DNA of 64,000 nucleotides from NCBI RefSeq assembly GCF_001441615.1, contig NZ_LAXJ01000006.1, positions 1 to 64,000 of the forward strand, written 5' to 3'. The position numbers were made by a program, and so were the translations under genes. This DNA comes from Roseovarius atlanticus. GTDB taxonomy: Bacteria; Pseudomonadota; Alphaproteobacteria; Rhodobacterales; Rhodobacteraceae. Positions 1 through 8,202 of this stretch are shown piece by piece. The notes beneath the pieces were generated by a model that was not told the DNA's origin, searched no databases, and saw nothing but the letters and a program-made list of their open reading frames with translations. Position 1 is the first letter of the stretch. Each line of letters opens with the position of its first letter.

Positions 1-810
1 GCCGGGCCAGCCGAGCATCCCCCCCAGAAGGCCGCTGTCGGGGCGGCGTTCCAGCAGCCAGGCGCCATCGGCGCGGCGGGCGACATAGGCGATGCCAAGG
101 CGTGTGGGCTTGGCCTTTTTCGGGGTCTTTTTGGGCAGTTCGGCCTGCGTGCCGTTCTTGCGGGCAATACAGGGCGTGCGCCACGGGCAGATGCCGCAGG
201 CGGGCGCGCGGGGCGTGCAGATGGTGGCGCCAAGGTCCATCACCGCCTGGGCATAGTCGCCGGGGCGCTGAGGCGGCGTGAGGGTTGCCGCAGCCTCGGT
301 CAGTTCGGGCTTGGCGGCGGGCAGGGGGGTGTGGATGTCGTGCAGGCGGGCCATGACCCGTTCGACATTGCCGTCGACCACCACGGAAGGCTGATCGAAG
401 GCGATGGCCGAGATGGCGGCGGCGGTGTAGGGGCCGATGCCGGGCAGTTTTTGCAATTCGGCGGCGGTGCCGGGGAATTGGCTATCGTGGTCGGACGCCA
501 CGACGCGGGCGCATTTCAGCAGGTTGCGGGCGCGGGCGTAATACCCGAGGCCCGCCCATTCGCCCATGACCTGCGCATCCTCGGCGGCGGCGAGGTCGGT
601 GACGGTGGGCCAGAGCGCGGTGAAGCGTTCGAAATAGCTTTTGACGGCGGCGACGGTGGTTTGTTGCAGCATCACCTCGCTGAGCCAGACGGCGTAGGGG
701 TCGGGGCGCACGCCGGCCTGTTTCGCATCCGGGGGCACGCGCCACGGCATCTGGCGGGCGTGGCGGTCGTACCAGTCCAGCAGTTCGGCGCTCAGCTTGG
801 TGTCACGCAT
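1..810 (-). CDS. mutY: A/G-specific adenine DNA glycosylase MutY (C-terminus beyond left edge)
   Basis: Base-excision repair enzyme that removes adenine mispaired with 8-oxoguanine or G. Reading from an ATG at 808-810, 270 codons stay open to the window edge. The N-terminal part carries the SEVMLQQT motif with the catalytic Glu near residue 45, then a helix-hairpin-helix LPGIGPYTA followed by the catalytic-Asp segment VVVDGNVERV. The iron-sulfur cluster loop CTPRAPACGICPWRTPC has the exact C-x6-C-x2-C-x5-C spacing of MutY. The start of the C-terminal NUDIX-like 8-oxoG recognition domain (LGIAYVARRADGAWLLERRP) is visible before the cut. It is transcribed divergently from the DUF721 gene. The missing part should be about 80 residues, judged from normal MutY length. 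Confidence 0.95.
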   Translation of the reverse strand, partial: MRDTKLSAELLDWYDRHARQMPWRVPPDAKQAGVRPDPYAVWLSEVMLQQTTVAAVKSYFERFTALWPTVTDLAAAEDAQVMGEWAGLGYYARARNLLKCARVVASDHDSQFPGTAAELQKLPGIGPYTAAAISAIAFDQPSVVVDGNVERVMARLHDIHTPLPAAKPELTEAAATLTPPQRPGDYAQAVMDLGATICTPRAPACGICPWRTPCIARKNGTQAELPKKTPKKAKPTRLGIAYVARRADGAWLLERRPDSGLLGGMLGWPG

Positions 811-839
811 CTGTTATCCCGCCTTTGCCAGCTTTGCGT

Positions 840-868
840 TTGTCGTTCATCCTCATACCCCCTACATT
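840..868 (+). promoter_or_regulatory. Possible housekeeping promoter of the dciA-like gene
   Basis: TTGTCG (840-845) and TACATT (863-868) are separated by 17 bp in the mutY/dciA divergent gap, about 25 bp before the chosen start. Each hexamer matches the sigma-70 consensus at four positions. This is a weak pattern match. Confidence 0.3.
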
Positions 869-893
869 AGGGCGAGGAAACGGGAGGTCAGCC

Positions 894-1412
894 ATGCCCG
901 CATATCGGGGCACGACGAAAGGCTTCAAGCGCAGTGGCGCCCTGTTGGGGGCGCAGATCCGGAAAGCCTCGGAAAGCAGGGGCTTTGCGGTGTCGCGCGT
1001 GGTGACCCACTGGCCCGAGATCGCGGGTGAAGAGATCGCCGCCATCTGCCGCCCCGTCAAGGTGAGCTATGCGCGGCAGGGGTTCGGGGCGACGCTGGTC
1101 GTGCTGACCACGGGCGCACAGGCGCCGATGCTGGAAATGCAGAAGGAAAAACTGCGCGAGCGCGTGAACACCGCCTATGGATATAATGCCATCGCGCGGG
1201 TGCAGATCACGCAGACCGCGCCCACCGGCTTTGCCGAAGGGCAGGCCAGTTTCGAGCACCGGCCCAAGGCGGCCGAAAAGCCCGCCCCCAGCGAGATGAC
1301 CATGGCCGTCGCCGCCAGGCTGGCGCAGCCCGTGGGCGATGCCATGCTGCGCGATGCGCTGGAAATGCTGGGCCGGAACGTACTATCGAAAAGCAACACG
1401 CAGAAATCGTAA
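894..1412 (+). CDS. DUF721/DciA-family protein
   Basis: 172-residue protein of the DUF721 family, which includes DciA, the replicative-helicase (DnaB) loader or operator of bacteria that lack DnaC/DnaI. The visible core is the segment VVTHWPEIAGEEIAAICRPVKVSY followed by a TLVVLTTGAQAPMLEMQKEKLRERVNTAYGYNAI stretch, typical of the compact KH-like DciA domain. A further ATG 23 codons upstream (825) exists, but the ATG at 894 is preceded by GGGAGG at a good distance, so it is chosen. The C-terminal third is low-complexity and probably flexible. It is followed after 9 bp by the dsbA-like gene. That it really loads DnaB here is inference from the family. Confidence 0.75.
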   Translation: MPAYRGTTKGFKRSGALLGAQIRKASESRGFAVSRVVTHWPEIAGEEIAAICRPVKVSYARQGFGATLVVLTTGAQAPMLEMQKEKLRERVNTAYGYNAIARVQITQTAPTGFAEGQASFEHRPKAAEKPAPSEMTMAVAARLAQPVGDAMLRDALEMLGRNVLSKSNTQKS

Positions 1413-1421
1413 GGTGATAAG

Positions 1422-2123
1422 ATGAAAAACGTGCTTCTTTCCGGGGCCGCGGCCCTTGTCCTGGCGGCCGGCGGCGGCTGGTGGCTGAGCGGGCAGACCG
1501 GCAACACGACGCAGGACAGTGGCATGATCGACCTGCCCGGTGCGGCCAATGCGCAGGAGGCCTCGGACGCGCCGGCGGAAGAGATCGACACCTCCTCGAT
1601 CGTGGAAATGACGCTGGGCGAGGAAAGCGCGCCGGTGAAGATCGTGGAATACGCATCCTTCACCTGTCCGCATTGCGCGAATTTTCACGAGAACCAGTTC
1701 AAGCAGCTGAAGTCCGAGTATATCGACGCAGGGAAGGTGCACTTCACTTATCGCGACGTCTATTTCGACCGCTACGGCCTTTGGGCGTCGATGGTGGCGC
1801 GGTGCGGTGGCGAAGAGCGATTCTTTGGCATCACCGACATGATCTATGACCAGCAGAAGGACTGGATCGGCGACGGGCAGGACCCGGTGGCGATTGCCGA
1901 GCGGCTGCGCAAGATCGGCAAGGTCGCGGGGCTGAATGATGATCAGCTGGATGCCTGCCTGAACGATGCCAACAAGGCCAAGACGCTGGTCGCGTGGTTC
2001 CAGGAGAACGCCGAGGCCGACGACGTCAATTCGACGCCGACGCTGGTCATCAATGGCGAGACACATTCCAACATGTCCTATGACGAGTTGAAGGCGATGA
2101 TCGACGAACAGCTGGCGGAATGA
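1422..2123 (+). CDS. DsbA-family thiol:disulfide oxidoreductase
   Basis: 233-residue exported thioredoxin-fold protein expected to form or shuffle disulfides in periplasmic proteins. A hydrophobic N-terminal segment of about 25 residues acts as signal peptide or anchor, followed by an acidic linker to about residue 60. The active site is FTCPHCANF with Cys82 and Cys85 (CPHC, as in DsbA). The cis-proline loop reads NSTPTLVING near residue 210, as expected for the fold. The alpha-helical insertion between these elements fits the DsbA/Com1-like subgroup often found next to mutY in this bacterial family. The stop codon overlaps the start of the CoA-transferase gene by ATGA. Confidence 0.85.
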   Translation: MKNVLLSGAAALVLAAGGGWWLSGQTGNTTQDSGMIDLPGAANAQEASDAPAEEIDTSSIVEMTLGEESAPVKIVEYASFTCPHCANFHENQFKQLKSEYIDAGKVHFTYRDVYFDRYGLWASMVARCGGEERFFGITDMIYDQQKDWIGDGQDPVAIAERLRKIGKVAGLNDDQLDACLNDANKAKTLVAWFQENAEADDVNSTPTLVINGETHSNMSYDELKAMIDEQLAE

Positions 2124-3241
2124 AGCCCGCGCCGCTGGCCGGCCTGAAGGTCGTCGAGCTGGCGCGGATCCTGGCCGGCCCGTGGGCCGGGCAGGTGCTG
2201 GCCGACCTGGGGGCCGAGGTGATCAAGGTGGAAAGCCCCGCGGGCGACGATACGCGCCAGTGGGGGCCTCCGTTCATCGAGCGCGACGGCGACCGCTCGG
2301 CCGCCTATTTCCATTCGTGCAACCGTGGCAAGCAAAGCGTCACGGTGGATTTCCGCACCGAGGCGGGTCAGGCCCGTGTCCGTGAGCTGGTGGCGGGTGC
2401 CGACATCCTGATCGAGAATTTCAAGGTTGGCGGGCTGGCCAAGTACGGGCTGGATTACCCTAGCCTTGCAAACGTAAATCCGGAGTTAATTTATTGTTCG
2501 ATCACCGGGTTCGGGCAGGACGGGCCCTATGCGGGCAAGGCGGGGTATGACTACATCATCCAGGGCATGTCCGGGCTGATGAGCATGACGGGCGAGCCCG
2601 ACGGCCAGCCGGTGAAGGTGGGCGTGGCGGTGACGGATATCTTCACCGGCGTCTATGCCAGCACCGCGATCTTGGCGGCGTTGCACCAGCGGCAGACGAC
2701 GGGCAAGGGCCAGCATATCGACATGGCGCTACTGGATACGGCGGTGGCGGTGACGGCGAACCAGGCGATGAATTACCTTGCCACGGGCACGCCGCCGCAA
2801 AGGCTGGGCAACCAGCATCCGAACCTGGCGCCCTACCAGGTGTTCGAGTGTTCGGACGGATTCCTGATCGTGGCGGTGGGCAACGACGCGCAGTTCGGAC
2901 GGTTCTGCGAAGTGCTGGGCGCGGCGGAAGTGAAGGCAGCGCCGGAGTACGCAACGAATGCCGACCGGGTGGCGAATCGAGACGCGTTGACTGCGGCACT
3001 GACCGGGTACACGGTGCGCCTGACCAAGGCCGCGTTGCAAGCCGGGTGCGAGGCGCAGGGCGTGCCAGTGGGGCCGATCAACGACATGGCGGAGGTTTTC
3101 GCCGATCCGCAGGTCGTGGCACGCGGCCTGAAGGTGGAGGTGGACGGGGTGCCGGGCGTGCGCAGCCCGATGCGGTTTTCCGATGCGGATTTGTCGCTGT
3201 GCCGTGCCTCGCCGAAGCTGGGCGAGAACGATCCGGCGTGA
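2120..3241 (+). CDS. Class III (CaiB/BaiF-type) CoA-transferase
   Basis: 373 residues, slightly short for the formyl-CoA transferase/CaiB family, which moves CoA between carboxylic acids through an enzyme-bound anhydride. The N-terminus PLAGLKVVELARILAGPWA and the GAEVIKVESP segment are family hallmarks. The expected catalytic Asp is Asp173 in VGVAVTDIFTG. The middle contains the GYDYIIQGMSGLMSMTG signature. The substrate cannot be read from sequence. It starts inside the end of the dsbA-like gene (ATGA), so the two are translationally coupled, although no functional link is obvious. Transcription probably ends at the hairpin at 3251-3275. Confidence 0.88.
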   Translation: MKPAPLAGLKVVELARILAGPWAGQVLADLGAEVIKVESPAGDDTRQWGPPFIERDGDRSAAYFHSCNRGKQSVTVDFRTEAGQARVRELVAGADILIENFKVGGLAKYGLDYPSLANVNPELIYCSITGFGQDGPYAGKAGYDYIIQGMSGLMSMTGEPDGQPVKVGVAVTDIFTGVYASTAILAALHQRQTTGKGQHIDMALLDTAVAVTANQAMNYLATGTPPQRLGNQHPNLAPYQVFECSDGFLIVAVGNDAQFGRFCEVLGAAEVKAAPEYATNADRVANRDALTAALTGYTVRLTKAALQAGCEAQGVPVGPINDMAEVFADPQVVARGLKVEVDGVPGVRSPMRFSDADLSLCRASPKLGENDPA

Positions 3242-3250
3242 TCCGATTGT

Positions 3251-3275
3251 GTGGCTGCGCCACGCTTTGTTTTTC
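3251..3275 (+). terminator. Probable Rho-independent terminator after the CoA-transferase gene
   Basis: A GTGGC / GCCAC stem with a TGC loop (3251-3263) is followed by a T-rich tail (CTTTGTTTTT), 10 bp after the stop codon. It lies in the convergent gap before lpxK. Confidence 0.55.
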
Positions 3276-3279
3276 GATT

Positions 3280-3302
3280 TGAGTATTTGAAGAACAGTGA
3301 AA
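3280..3302. repeat. Short intergenic repeat, copy 1 of 2 exact copies
   Basis: A 23-bp stretch beginning TGAGTATTTGAAGAAC is identical to 31274-31296. Both copies lie just after a terminator-like hairpin. Looser variants, with GGAGTATT or GGATATTT followed by an AAGAAA-like end, occur near 51419 and 43430. Confidence 0.7.
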
Positions 3303-3308
3303 ATCGGG

Positions 3309-4301
3309 TCAGAGGCCCAGGTTTTCCAGCTTTGCGTCGATTGCCGACCAATCGGAAAGGGTGAGACGGACCGGCAGGGTCAGCACCTTGCGGCGAAAGG
3401 CCGGGGGCAGGCGGACGGCGTCTTTCTCGGTGGTGACAAGCTGGGCGTGGATGAGCGCGGCCTCGTTTTCCAACCGGGTCATCAGCGCCTCGGTAAGGGG
3501 CTGGTGATCGTCCAGCGCCTCGGCCCGCGAGAGCGTGGCGCCGAGGCCGCGCAGGGTGGCGAAGAATTTCTCGGGGTGGCCGATGCCGGCGAAGGCCAGA
3601 AAGCGCGTGCCGGTCCAGTCCATTCCGGTTTGCAGCGGTTCCAGCCGGCCGTTCACATGGGGGATCAGGATGATGTGGCCCCATGTCTTGCGGAACTCGA
3701 TCTGGGCGGCTTCGGGGCCGATGGAGAGCAGAAGATCGGCGCGGTCGAGACCCGTCAGGACGGGTTCGCGCAGAGGGCCGGCGGGGATGCAGCGGCCATT
3801 GCCGAAGCCCTTGACCGCATCGACCACGACGAGCGACAGGTCGCGGGCCACCGACGGGTTCTGATGACCGTCATCCATGACGATCACGTCCGCGCCCGAG
3901 GCGGCAGCGGCCTGGGCGGCAAGCGCGCGGTCGCGGGCGATCCAGGTGCGGGTGAAGGCGGCAAGCAGCAGGGGTTCGTCACCGACTTGGGCGGCAGTGT
4001 GCTGGCGCTCGTCCACCTCGACGGGGCCGTCGAGACTGCCGCCGTGACCGCGCGAGATGACGGCGGGGGTGCGCCCGCGCGCCTTGAGGTGTTGCACGAG
4101 GGCGATGACCGTGGGCGTCTTGCCGGTGCCGCCGGCGTTGAGGTTGCCCACGCAGATGACCGGGACCGGCGCGCGGTAGCCGGGGGGCGTGGCCAAACGG
4201 CGGGCGGTGGCCCGGGCATAGAGCGCGCCGAGTGGCGACAGTACACGGGCGCGCAGGGACGGGCGGCGCGGCGGCGTGTTCCAGAAGGCGGGTTCACGCA
4301 T
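3309..4301 (-). CDS. lpxK: Tetraacyldisaccharide 4'-kinase LpxK
   Basis: 330 residues. Phosphorylates the 4' position of the tetraacyldisaccharide to give lipid IVA in lipid A synthesis at the inner membrane. The P-loop is [15 protein letters not shown] (about residues 51-65), preceded by the [14 protein letters not shown] strand. Further family blocks are [27 protein letters not shown] (the catalytic DDGxQ region) and the late [11 protein letters not shown] longer upstream reading frame exists, but the ATG at 4301 overlaps the stop of the GT30 gene (TGATG) and gives the normal family length. The coupling to a Kdo-transferase-like gene fits the pathway. Confidence 0.93.
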   Translation of the reverse strand: MREPAFWNTPPRRPSLRARVLSPLGALYARATARRLATPPGYRAPVPVICVGNLNAGGTGKTPTVIALVQHLKARGRTPAVISRGHGGSLDGPVEVDERQHTAAQVGDEPLLLAAFTRTWIARDRALAAQAAAASGADVIVMDDGHQNPSVARDLSLVVVDAVKGFGNGRCIPAGPLREPVLTGLDRADLLLSIGPEAAQIEFRKTWGHIILIPHVNGRLEPLQTGMDWTGTRFLAFAGIGHPEKFFATLRGLGATLSRAEALDDHQPLTEALMTRLENEAALIHAQLVTTEKDAVRLPPAFRRKVLTLPVRLTLSDWSAIDAKLENLGL

Positions 4302-5521
4302 CAGCGCATCTCCAATTGATCGAGCCGGTCGTTCAAAAGATCGGCGATCCGGTCTGTCAGTTCGGCGCTGCGCGAGGCGACCTCCCACGCGGCATGGGCC
4401 ATGGCGGCGGATTGATCCGGGGGGATCAGGCGCTTGACGGCGGCGGCCAGGGTTTCGGCATCGCGGACGATGCGGGCGGCGCCGGCCTCGGCAAAGCGCG
4501 AATAGCTGGGCAGGTAGCGGCGGATATTGGGGCCGTAAAGGATGGCGGAGCCATGCGCGGCGGGTTCGTTCGGGTCGCAGCCATGTGCGCCGGAGACCAG
4601 AGAGCTGCCCATGAAGGTGATCGGCGCGAGGCGGTACCACAGGCCCATTTCGCCATGGGTGTCGGCGAGGATGACCTGTGTCGTCTCGTCGGGAAAGGTG
4701 CCGGTGGACCAGGCGATATGGCGCATCCCGGCCTCGGCCAGGGCGTCGGTGAAGGGGGTGGTGTCTTCGGGTGAGTCGGGGACGACGATCAGAAGGGTGC
4801 GGTGGGAAAAGCGGCTGACCTCGCGGTGGGCCGTGAGGATCGTTCCAATCTCTTCGGGGCGGAGCATGGCGGCAAGCCAGACCGGGCGGCCCAGCAGAAG
4901 CGTGGCGAGTTCGGTGCGGTCGGTCTCATTGTGGGGCAGCGAGACGGTGCCTTCGAGCAGGGGGCCGGTGACGGACAGGGCGCGTTCGGGCACGCCCATG
5001 CGGCGCAGGTATCGGGCGGACGCCTCATCTCTCGCCATGACGAATTCGAACTGCCGCAAGAGCGCGCGGGGCAGGTCGGGAAACCAGCGCCAGGCGGGGC
5101 GGGACATGGCCGTTTCGGTGGCGTCGATCAGCGCCATGGGAATGCCAAGCTCGCCCGCGCGATCCATCAGCGCCGGATGCAGCGCGCCGCCGGTCCAGAG
5201 GGCGATGTCGGGCTGCCAGTGGGACAGAAAGGACGCGGCGTTGGCGACTGTGTCCTCGGGGAGCTGTTCGACAACGACCTCGGCGCGAGGCTTGAACGGG
5301 GTGTCGGGCACCGCGCCAGCGGTGGTGAGCAGAAGCGACAGGTCGGGCCGGTGCAGGCGCAGCCGGTCGAAGAGTTGCAGCAAGGCGTCGATATGGATCG
5401 TGTCGGCCGCGTGAGCCCAAAGCAGTCGGCCCGGCGGGCGCGGCGCGTCGGGCGCGTAGCGGCGCGTGGGGCCGCGGCGCGCGTAGGCGAGATAGGCCGT
5501 GAGGCTGAGCGAACGGCTCAT
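4301..5521 (-). CDS. Glycosyltransferase family 30 protein, Kdo transferase WaaA-like, with altered catalytic motif
   Basis: 406 residues with the two-domain architecture of 3-deoxy-D-manno-octulosonate transferases, which add Kdo to lipid IVA. C-terminal family blocks are clear: [42 protein letters not shown]. In canonical WaaA the N-terminal block reads roughly HAVSVGE, with the Glu serving as catalytic base. Here the matching block is [15 protein letters not shown] (from about residue 35), with no Glu at that place. It also lacks the usual N-terminal membrane anchor. It may therefore be a paralogue with changed chemistry or a structural partner, with a classical waaA elsewhere. Its ATG has no clear ribosome site and overlaps the stop of a short upstream ORF. 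Confidence 0.8.
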   Translation of the reverse strand: MSRSLSLTAYLAYARRGPTRRYAPDAPRPPGRLLWAHAADTIHIDALLQLFDRLRLHRPDLSLLLTTAGAVPDTPFKPRAEVVVEQLPEDTVANAASFLSHWQPDIALWTGGALHPALMDRAGELGIPMALIDATETAMSRPAWRWFPDLPRALLRQFEFVMARDEASARYLRRMGVPERALSVTGPLLEGTVSLPHNETDRTELATLLLGRPVWLAAMLRPEEIGTILTAHREVSRFSHRTLLIVVPDSPEDTTPFTDALAEAGMRHIAWSTGTFPDETTQVILADTHGEMGLWYRLAPITFMGSSLVSGAHGCDPNEPAAHGSAILYGPNIRRYLPSYSRFAEAGAARIVRDAETLAAAVKRLIPPDQSAAMAHAAWEVASRSAELTDRIADLLNDRLDQLEMR

Positions 5522-5586
5522 GGCCGCGGCCCGGGGGCTGGCGTGAATAAGTCCCGGAAATCAGGGTTGTAGGGGCGCTGCACCAT
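5518..5586 (-). CDS. Possible 22-residue leader ORF before the GT30 gene
   Basis: The ATG at 5586 is preceded by AAGGA with a 4-nt spacer, the only good ribosome site in this region. The peptide begins MVQRPYNPDFRDLFTP and ends in a Pro-rich tail. Its TGA overlaps the ATG of the GT30 gene (CCATGAGC), and that gene has no Shine-Dalgarno sequence of its own. This suggests that translation of the short ORF loads ribosomes onto the transferase gene. No homologue is known to me; coding status is inferred from the start-site arrangement only. Confidence 0.4.
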   Translation of the reverse strand: MVQRPYNPDFRDLFTPAPGPRP

Positions 5587-5714
5587 GGGGTCCTTCGCGG
5601 CGGGCCGGGTTGGGCGCAGGGTATTTGATTGCCGGGCGGGGTCAAGGGAGGGCGACGGGTTGACCCGAGCGGCGGAATGGGGCCAATGGACAGGATGAGA
5701 CCGGAGACCGTGCG

Positions 5715-6458
5715 ATGACGAAGCCCTTTTTGATCTTGCAGCTGCGGCCCGAAACCGAGGCCGCGGATGACGAGTTTGCGGCGATCCTCGCCAAAGGCGG
5801 GCTGGAGGCGGGGGAGGTGCATCGCATCCGGATGGACCAAGAGCGGCTGCCGGAAGATATTGATCTGGATGAGTTTTCCGGCGTGATCGTGGGCGGTGGG
5901 CCGGGCTGTGTCAGCGATACGCCGGAGGACAAATCCGAGGTCGAGGCGCGGATCGAGGCGGATGTGCTGGGGCTGATGCCCAAGGTGACGGCGCGGGATT
6001 TTCCTTTTCTTGGATGCTGTTACGGGATCGGGATCCTGGGGGCGCATCTGAAGGGTGACGTCAGCAAGCGGGCCTATGGCGAGGCGGTGGGCACCTCGGC
6101 TTGCGACGTCACGCCGGAGGGCCGCGAGGATGCGCTGCTGGAGGGTGTGCCGACGGCGTTCGACGCCTTCGTGGGGCATAAGGAGGCGTTGCAGGATCTG
6201 CCGGACGGATGTGTACATCTTGTTAGGTCGGAGGCGTGCCCCTACCAGATGCTGCGGTACAAAGAGAATGTCTATGCCACGCAGTTCCACCCCGAAGCGG
6301 ATGCGGCGGGGTTCGAGACGCGGATCAGGATCTATCGCGACCGGGGCTATTTCCCGCCCGAGGATGCGGATGACCTGATCGCGATGTGCCGGGCGGCGGA
6401 CGTGTTCGCGCCCGAGATGATCCTGCGGAATTTCGTGAAGCGGTACGGCAGGGGTTAA
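5715..6458 (+). CDS. Class I glutamine amidotransferase-like protein (GuaA-type domain)
   Basis: 247 residues, a stand-alone GATase1 domain of the type annotated as GMP synthase-like glutamine amidotransferase. The oxyanion strand GVIVGGGPG (about 57-65) is followed by the nucleophile elbow FLGCCYGIGILG, where Cys102 is the expected nucleophile. The His-Glu pair is in ATQFHPEAD near residue 207. No synthetase domain is fused or adjacent, so the acceptor is unknown; related proteins hydrolyse gamma-glutamyl compounds or serve separate synthetase subunits. It stands alone between the LPS genes and a regulator gene on the opposite strand. Confidence 0.8.
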   Translation: MTKPFLILQLRPETEAADDEFAAILAKGGLEAGEVHRIRMDQERLPEDIDLDEFSGVIVGGGPGCVSDTPEDKSEVEARIEADVLGLMPKVTARDFPFLGCCYGIGILGAHLKGDVSKRAYGEAVGTSACDVTPEGREDALLEGVPTAFDAFVGHKEALQDLPDGCVHLVRSEACPYQMLRYKENVYATQFHPEADAAGFETRIRIYRDRGYFPPEDADDLIAMCRAADVFAPEMILRNFVKRYGRG

Positions 6459-6479
6459 CGGCAGGGCAGGCACGAAAAG

Positions 6480-6534
6480 GGCGTCGGTATCACGTCGGTA
6501 TCCGAGTGGTACGGCGACGGTGTGATTTGCCGGG
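6480..6534. repeat. Diverged intergenic repeat (GCGTCGGTATC type), copy 1
   Basis: It begins GCGTCGGTATCACGTCGGT and continues with GAGTGG, CGGTG and ATTTG blocks. The same order of blocks occurs at 41535-41588 before arfB, about 75% identical by eye over some 54 bp. It lies in the 166-bp convergent gap after the amidotransferase gene; nothing else was seen there. Confidence 0.55.
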
Positions 6535-6624
6535 GAACTACCGGGTTAACGGATTGCGCAAGGCGCGCGCCTGAAATGACTGGCGCCACGGAAGGTATGC
6601 GACCTGTCGATTATTGCGGCGCGT

Positions 6625-7323
6625 TTACCCGGCCAGTTTCGCCTGCTGCGCGAAGGGGCTGAGGCCGAGCCAGGCCTGCATGTTGCGGATCAGTTCGGAC
6701 GACCCAACCAGCACCAGCGCGTCGCGATCGATGGCATCGGCGACGGACCTCAGGCCCATCCAGATTTCGGTCATCGTGCGCAGGTCGACATTGGCATAGA
6801 GGTCGACGTCGAAGCCGGGGTCGATGTGGCAGAGGTCGACGGTGCCTTCCGGCTCGACGATGAGCCACCACTTGCGCTGGGATGTGGGCAGTTCGGGATA
6901 GGTAAAGGCGATCACCACGCGCCGGTCCGGCACCGGTTCGGTGTTCAGGTTGCGGCGCATGTCCCACATCAGCAACTCGGGGTCGAGGTTTTCCAGCGAG
7001 GGCTCGGTTTCGACCCATTTCTGGCCCCACATGCCAAACGCCTCGATCACCGGCTGCAGGTCGCGGCCCGCCGGGGTGAGACGATAGGCGTCGACCTCTG
7101 GCGGGCCGGTGAGGCGCGTGCGTTCCACCACGCCGGCCGTTTCAAGTTCGCCGAGGCGCTTGGACAGAAGGGCCGGCGACATGCGCGGCACGCCGCGTCG
7201 CAGCTCGTTGAAGCGGGTCGATCCGGCGACCAGTTCCCGCAAGAGGACGATTGTCCAGCGGGTGCAGAGTACTTCGGCCGCCATCGCGACCGGGCAGAAT
7301 TGCTTGTAGCTCGCGTTGGTCAT
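6625..7323 (-). CDS. HxlR-family winged-helix transcriptional regulator
   Basis: 232 residues. The N-terminal half is an HxlR domain: FCPVAMAAEVLCTRWTIVLLREL, then RFNELRRGVPRMSPALLSKRLGELETAGVVER (recognition helix and wing). HxlR proteins often sense electrophiles or redox state and control a divergent detoxification gene. The C-terminal about 110 residues are an extra domain (EPEGTVDLCHIDPG...) that resembles the SCP2-like extensions found on some HxlR members. The ATG at 7323 has a near-perfect AAGGAGG site; a longer upstream frame is rejected. It faces away from the tautomerase gene, which it probably regulates. Confidence 0.88.
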   Translation of the reverse strand: MTNASYKQFCPVAMAAEVLCTRWTIVLLRELVAGSTRFNELRRGVPRMSPALLSKRLGELETAGVVERTRLTGPPEVDAYRLTPAGRDLQPVIEAFGMWGQKWVETEPSLENLDPELLMWDMRRNLNTEPVPDRRVVIAFTYPELPTSQRKWWLIVEPEGTVDLCHIDPGFDVDLYANVDLRTMTEIWMGLRSVADAIDRDALVLVGSSELIRNMQAWLGLSPFAQQAKLAG

Positions 7324-7504
7324 GGTTGGCCTCCTTTCGGTGTCGGCTTTGCATCCTGACATATCGATGCCCCGTCCGGCCAGTTCAGAGTCTGTACCGG
7401 GCGGATTCAGATTGTGAACTGGCATGGCGGGCGGCGGGTCTGTCACGGTTGGCCCATGCCGGTGAGCCCGGTGAGATGAACACAGGACAGAAAGGAGAAG
7501 ACCG

Positions 7505-7726
7505 ATGCCCCTTGTCGATATCGAACTGATCGAAGGTGTCTTCGACGATGACCAGAAACGAAGAATGATCCACGACGTGACCGAGGCGATGGTCGGCGTG
7601 GAGGGCGAGGCCATGCGCGGCGTCACCTGGGTGCGGATCAAGGAAGTGGCCGGTGGCGAATGGGCCATCGGTGGCAAGCCGTTGAGCGCGCGTGACGTAA
7701 AGGCGATGCAGACGGAACCGGCCTGA
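7505..7726 (+). CDS. 4-oxalocrotonate tautomerase-family protein
   Basis: 73 residues, the normal size of a single tautomerase subunit. The mature protein would begin with Pro (MPLVDIELIEG), and this N-terminal Pro is the catalytic base in the family. The helix DDDQKRRMIHDVTEAMVGVEG and the strand VTWVRIKEVAGGEWAIGG match the beta-alpha-beta fold. An AGAAAGGAG ribosome site precedes the ATG. It is the first gene of a three-gene set with a truncated haemoglobin and a cupin protein, divergent from the HxlR regulator. Substrate unknown. Confidence 0.88.
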   Translation: MPLVDIELIEGVFDDDQKRRMIHDVTEAMVGVEGEAMRGVTWVRIKEVAGGEWAIGGKPLSARDVKAMQTEPA

Positions 7727-7759
7727 AGCCAGCCAGCACCGGAGGAGAAAGGAGGAGAC

Positions 7760-8161
7760 ATGACACCGCATGTCGCGGAAGATTTGAACGACGTGACGCT
7801 ATTCGAGCGCCTTGGCGGTCCGGCCGGAATCCGGCGGATCGTCGATGGCGCGGTTGCCGCGCACATGGAGAATGCGCTGATCTGTCATCGCTTCGCGCCC
7901 TATGCCGACCAGCCCGAGCGGGTCGAGGAGATCAAGGCGCATACCTGCGATTTCTTTGCGGCCGGGAGCGGCGGGCCGGACGCCTATGACGGGCGGAGCA
8001 TGCGCGACGCGCATCGCGGGATGGATATCGACGCGGCCGAGTATGACGCGGCCGCGGGGGACATCCTGCGGACGATGGACGCCCTGCGGTATGACGTGGA
8101 GACCTGCGCCGCGGTGGGCGAGATCCTGCAATCGCTGAAACCCGAGATCACTCACGCATGA
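7760..8161 (+). CDS. Group 1 truncated haemoglobin
   Basis: 133 residues, within the normal range. The 2/2 globin pattern is seen: TLFERLGGPAGIRRIVDGAVAAHMEN at the start, and the proximal haem His is His85 in MRDAHRGMDI. Such proteins bind O2 or NO and are linked to nitrosative or oxidative stress. An AGGAGAAAGGAGG ribosome site precedes the ATG. The stop overlaps the region just before the cupin gene. Co-location with a HxlR-controlled tautomerase and a cupin suggests a small stress or detoxification operon, which is inference. Confidence 0.87.
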   Translation: MTPHVAEDLNDVTLFERLGGPAGIRRIVDGAVAAHMENALICHRFAPYADQPERVEEIKAHTCDFFAAGSGGPDAYDGRSMRDAHRGMDIDAAEYDAAAGDILRTMDALRYDVETCAAVGEILQSLKPEITHA

Positions 8162-8202
8162 ACGGTACGGCCCGTTGGCCGGATCGTGGAAAGGAGACCG
8201 AG

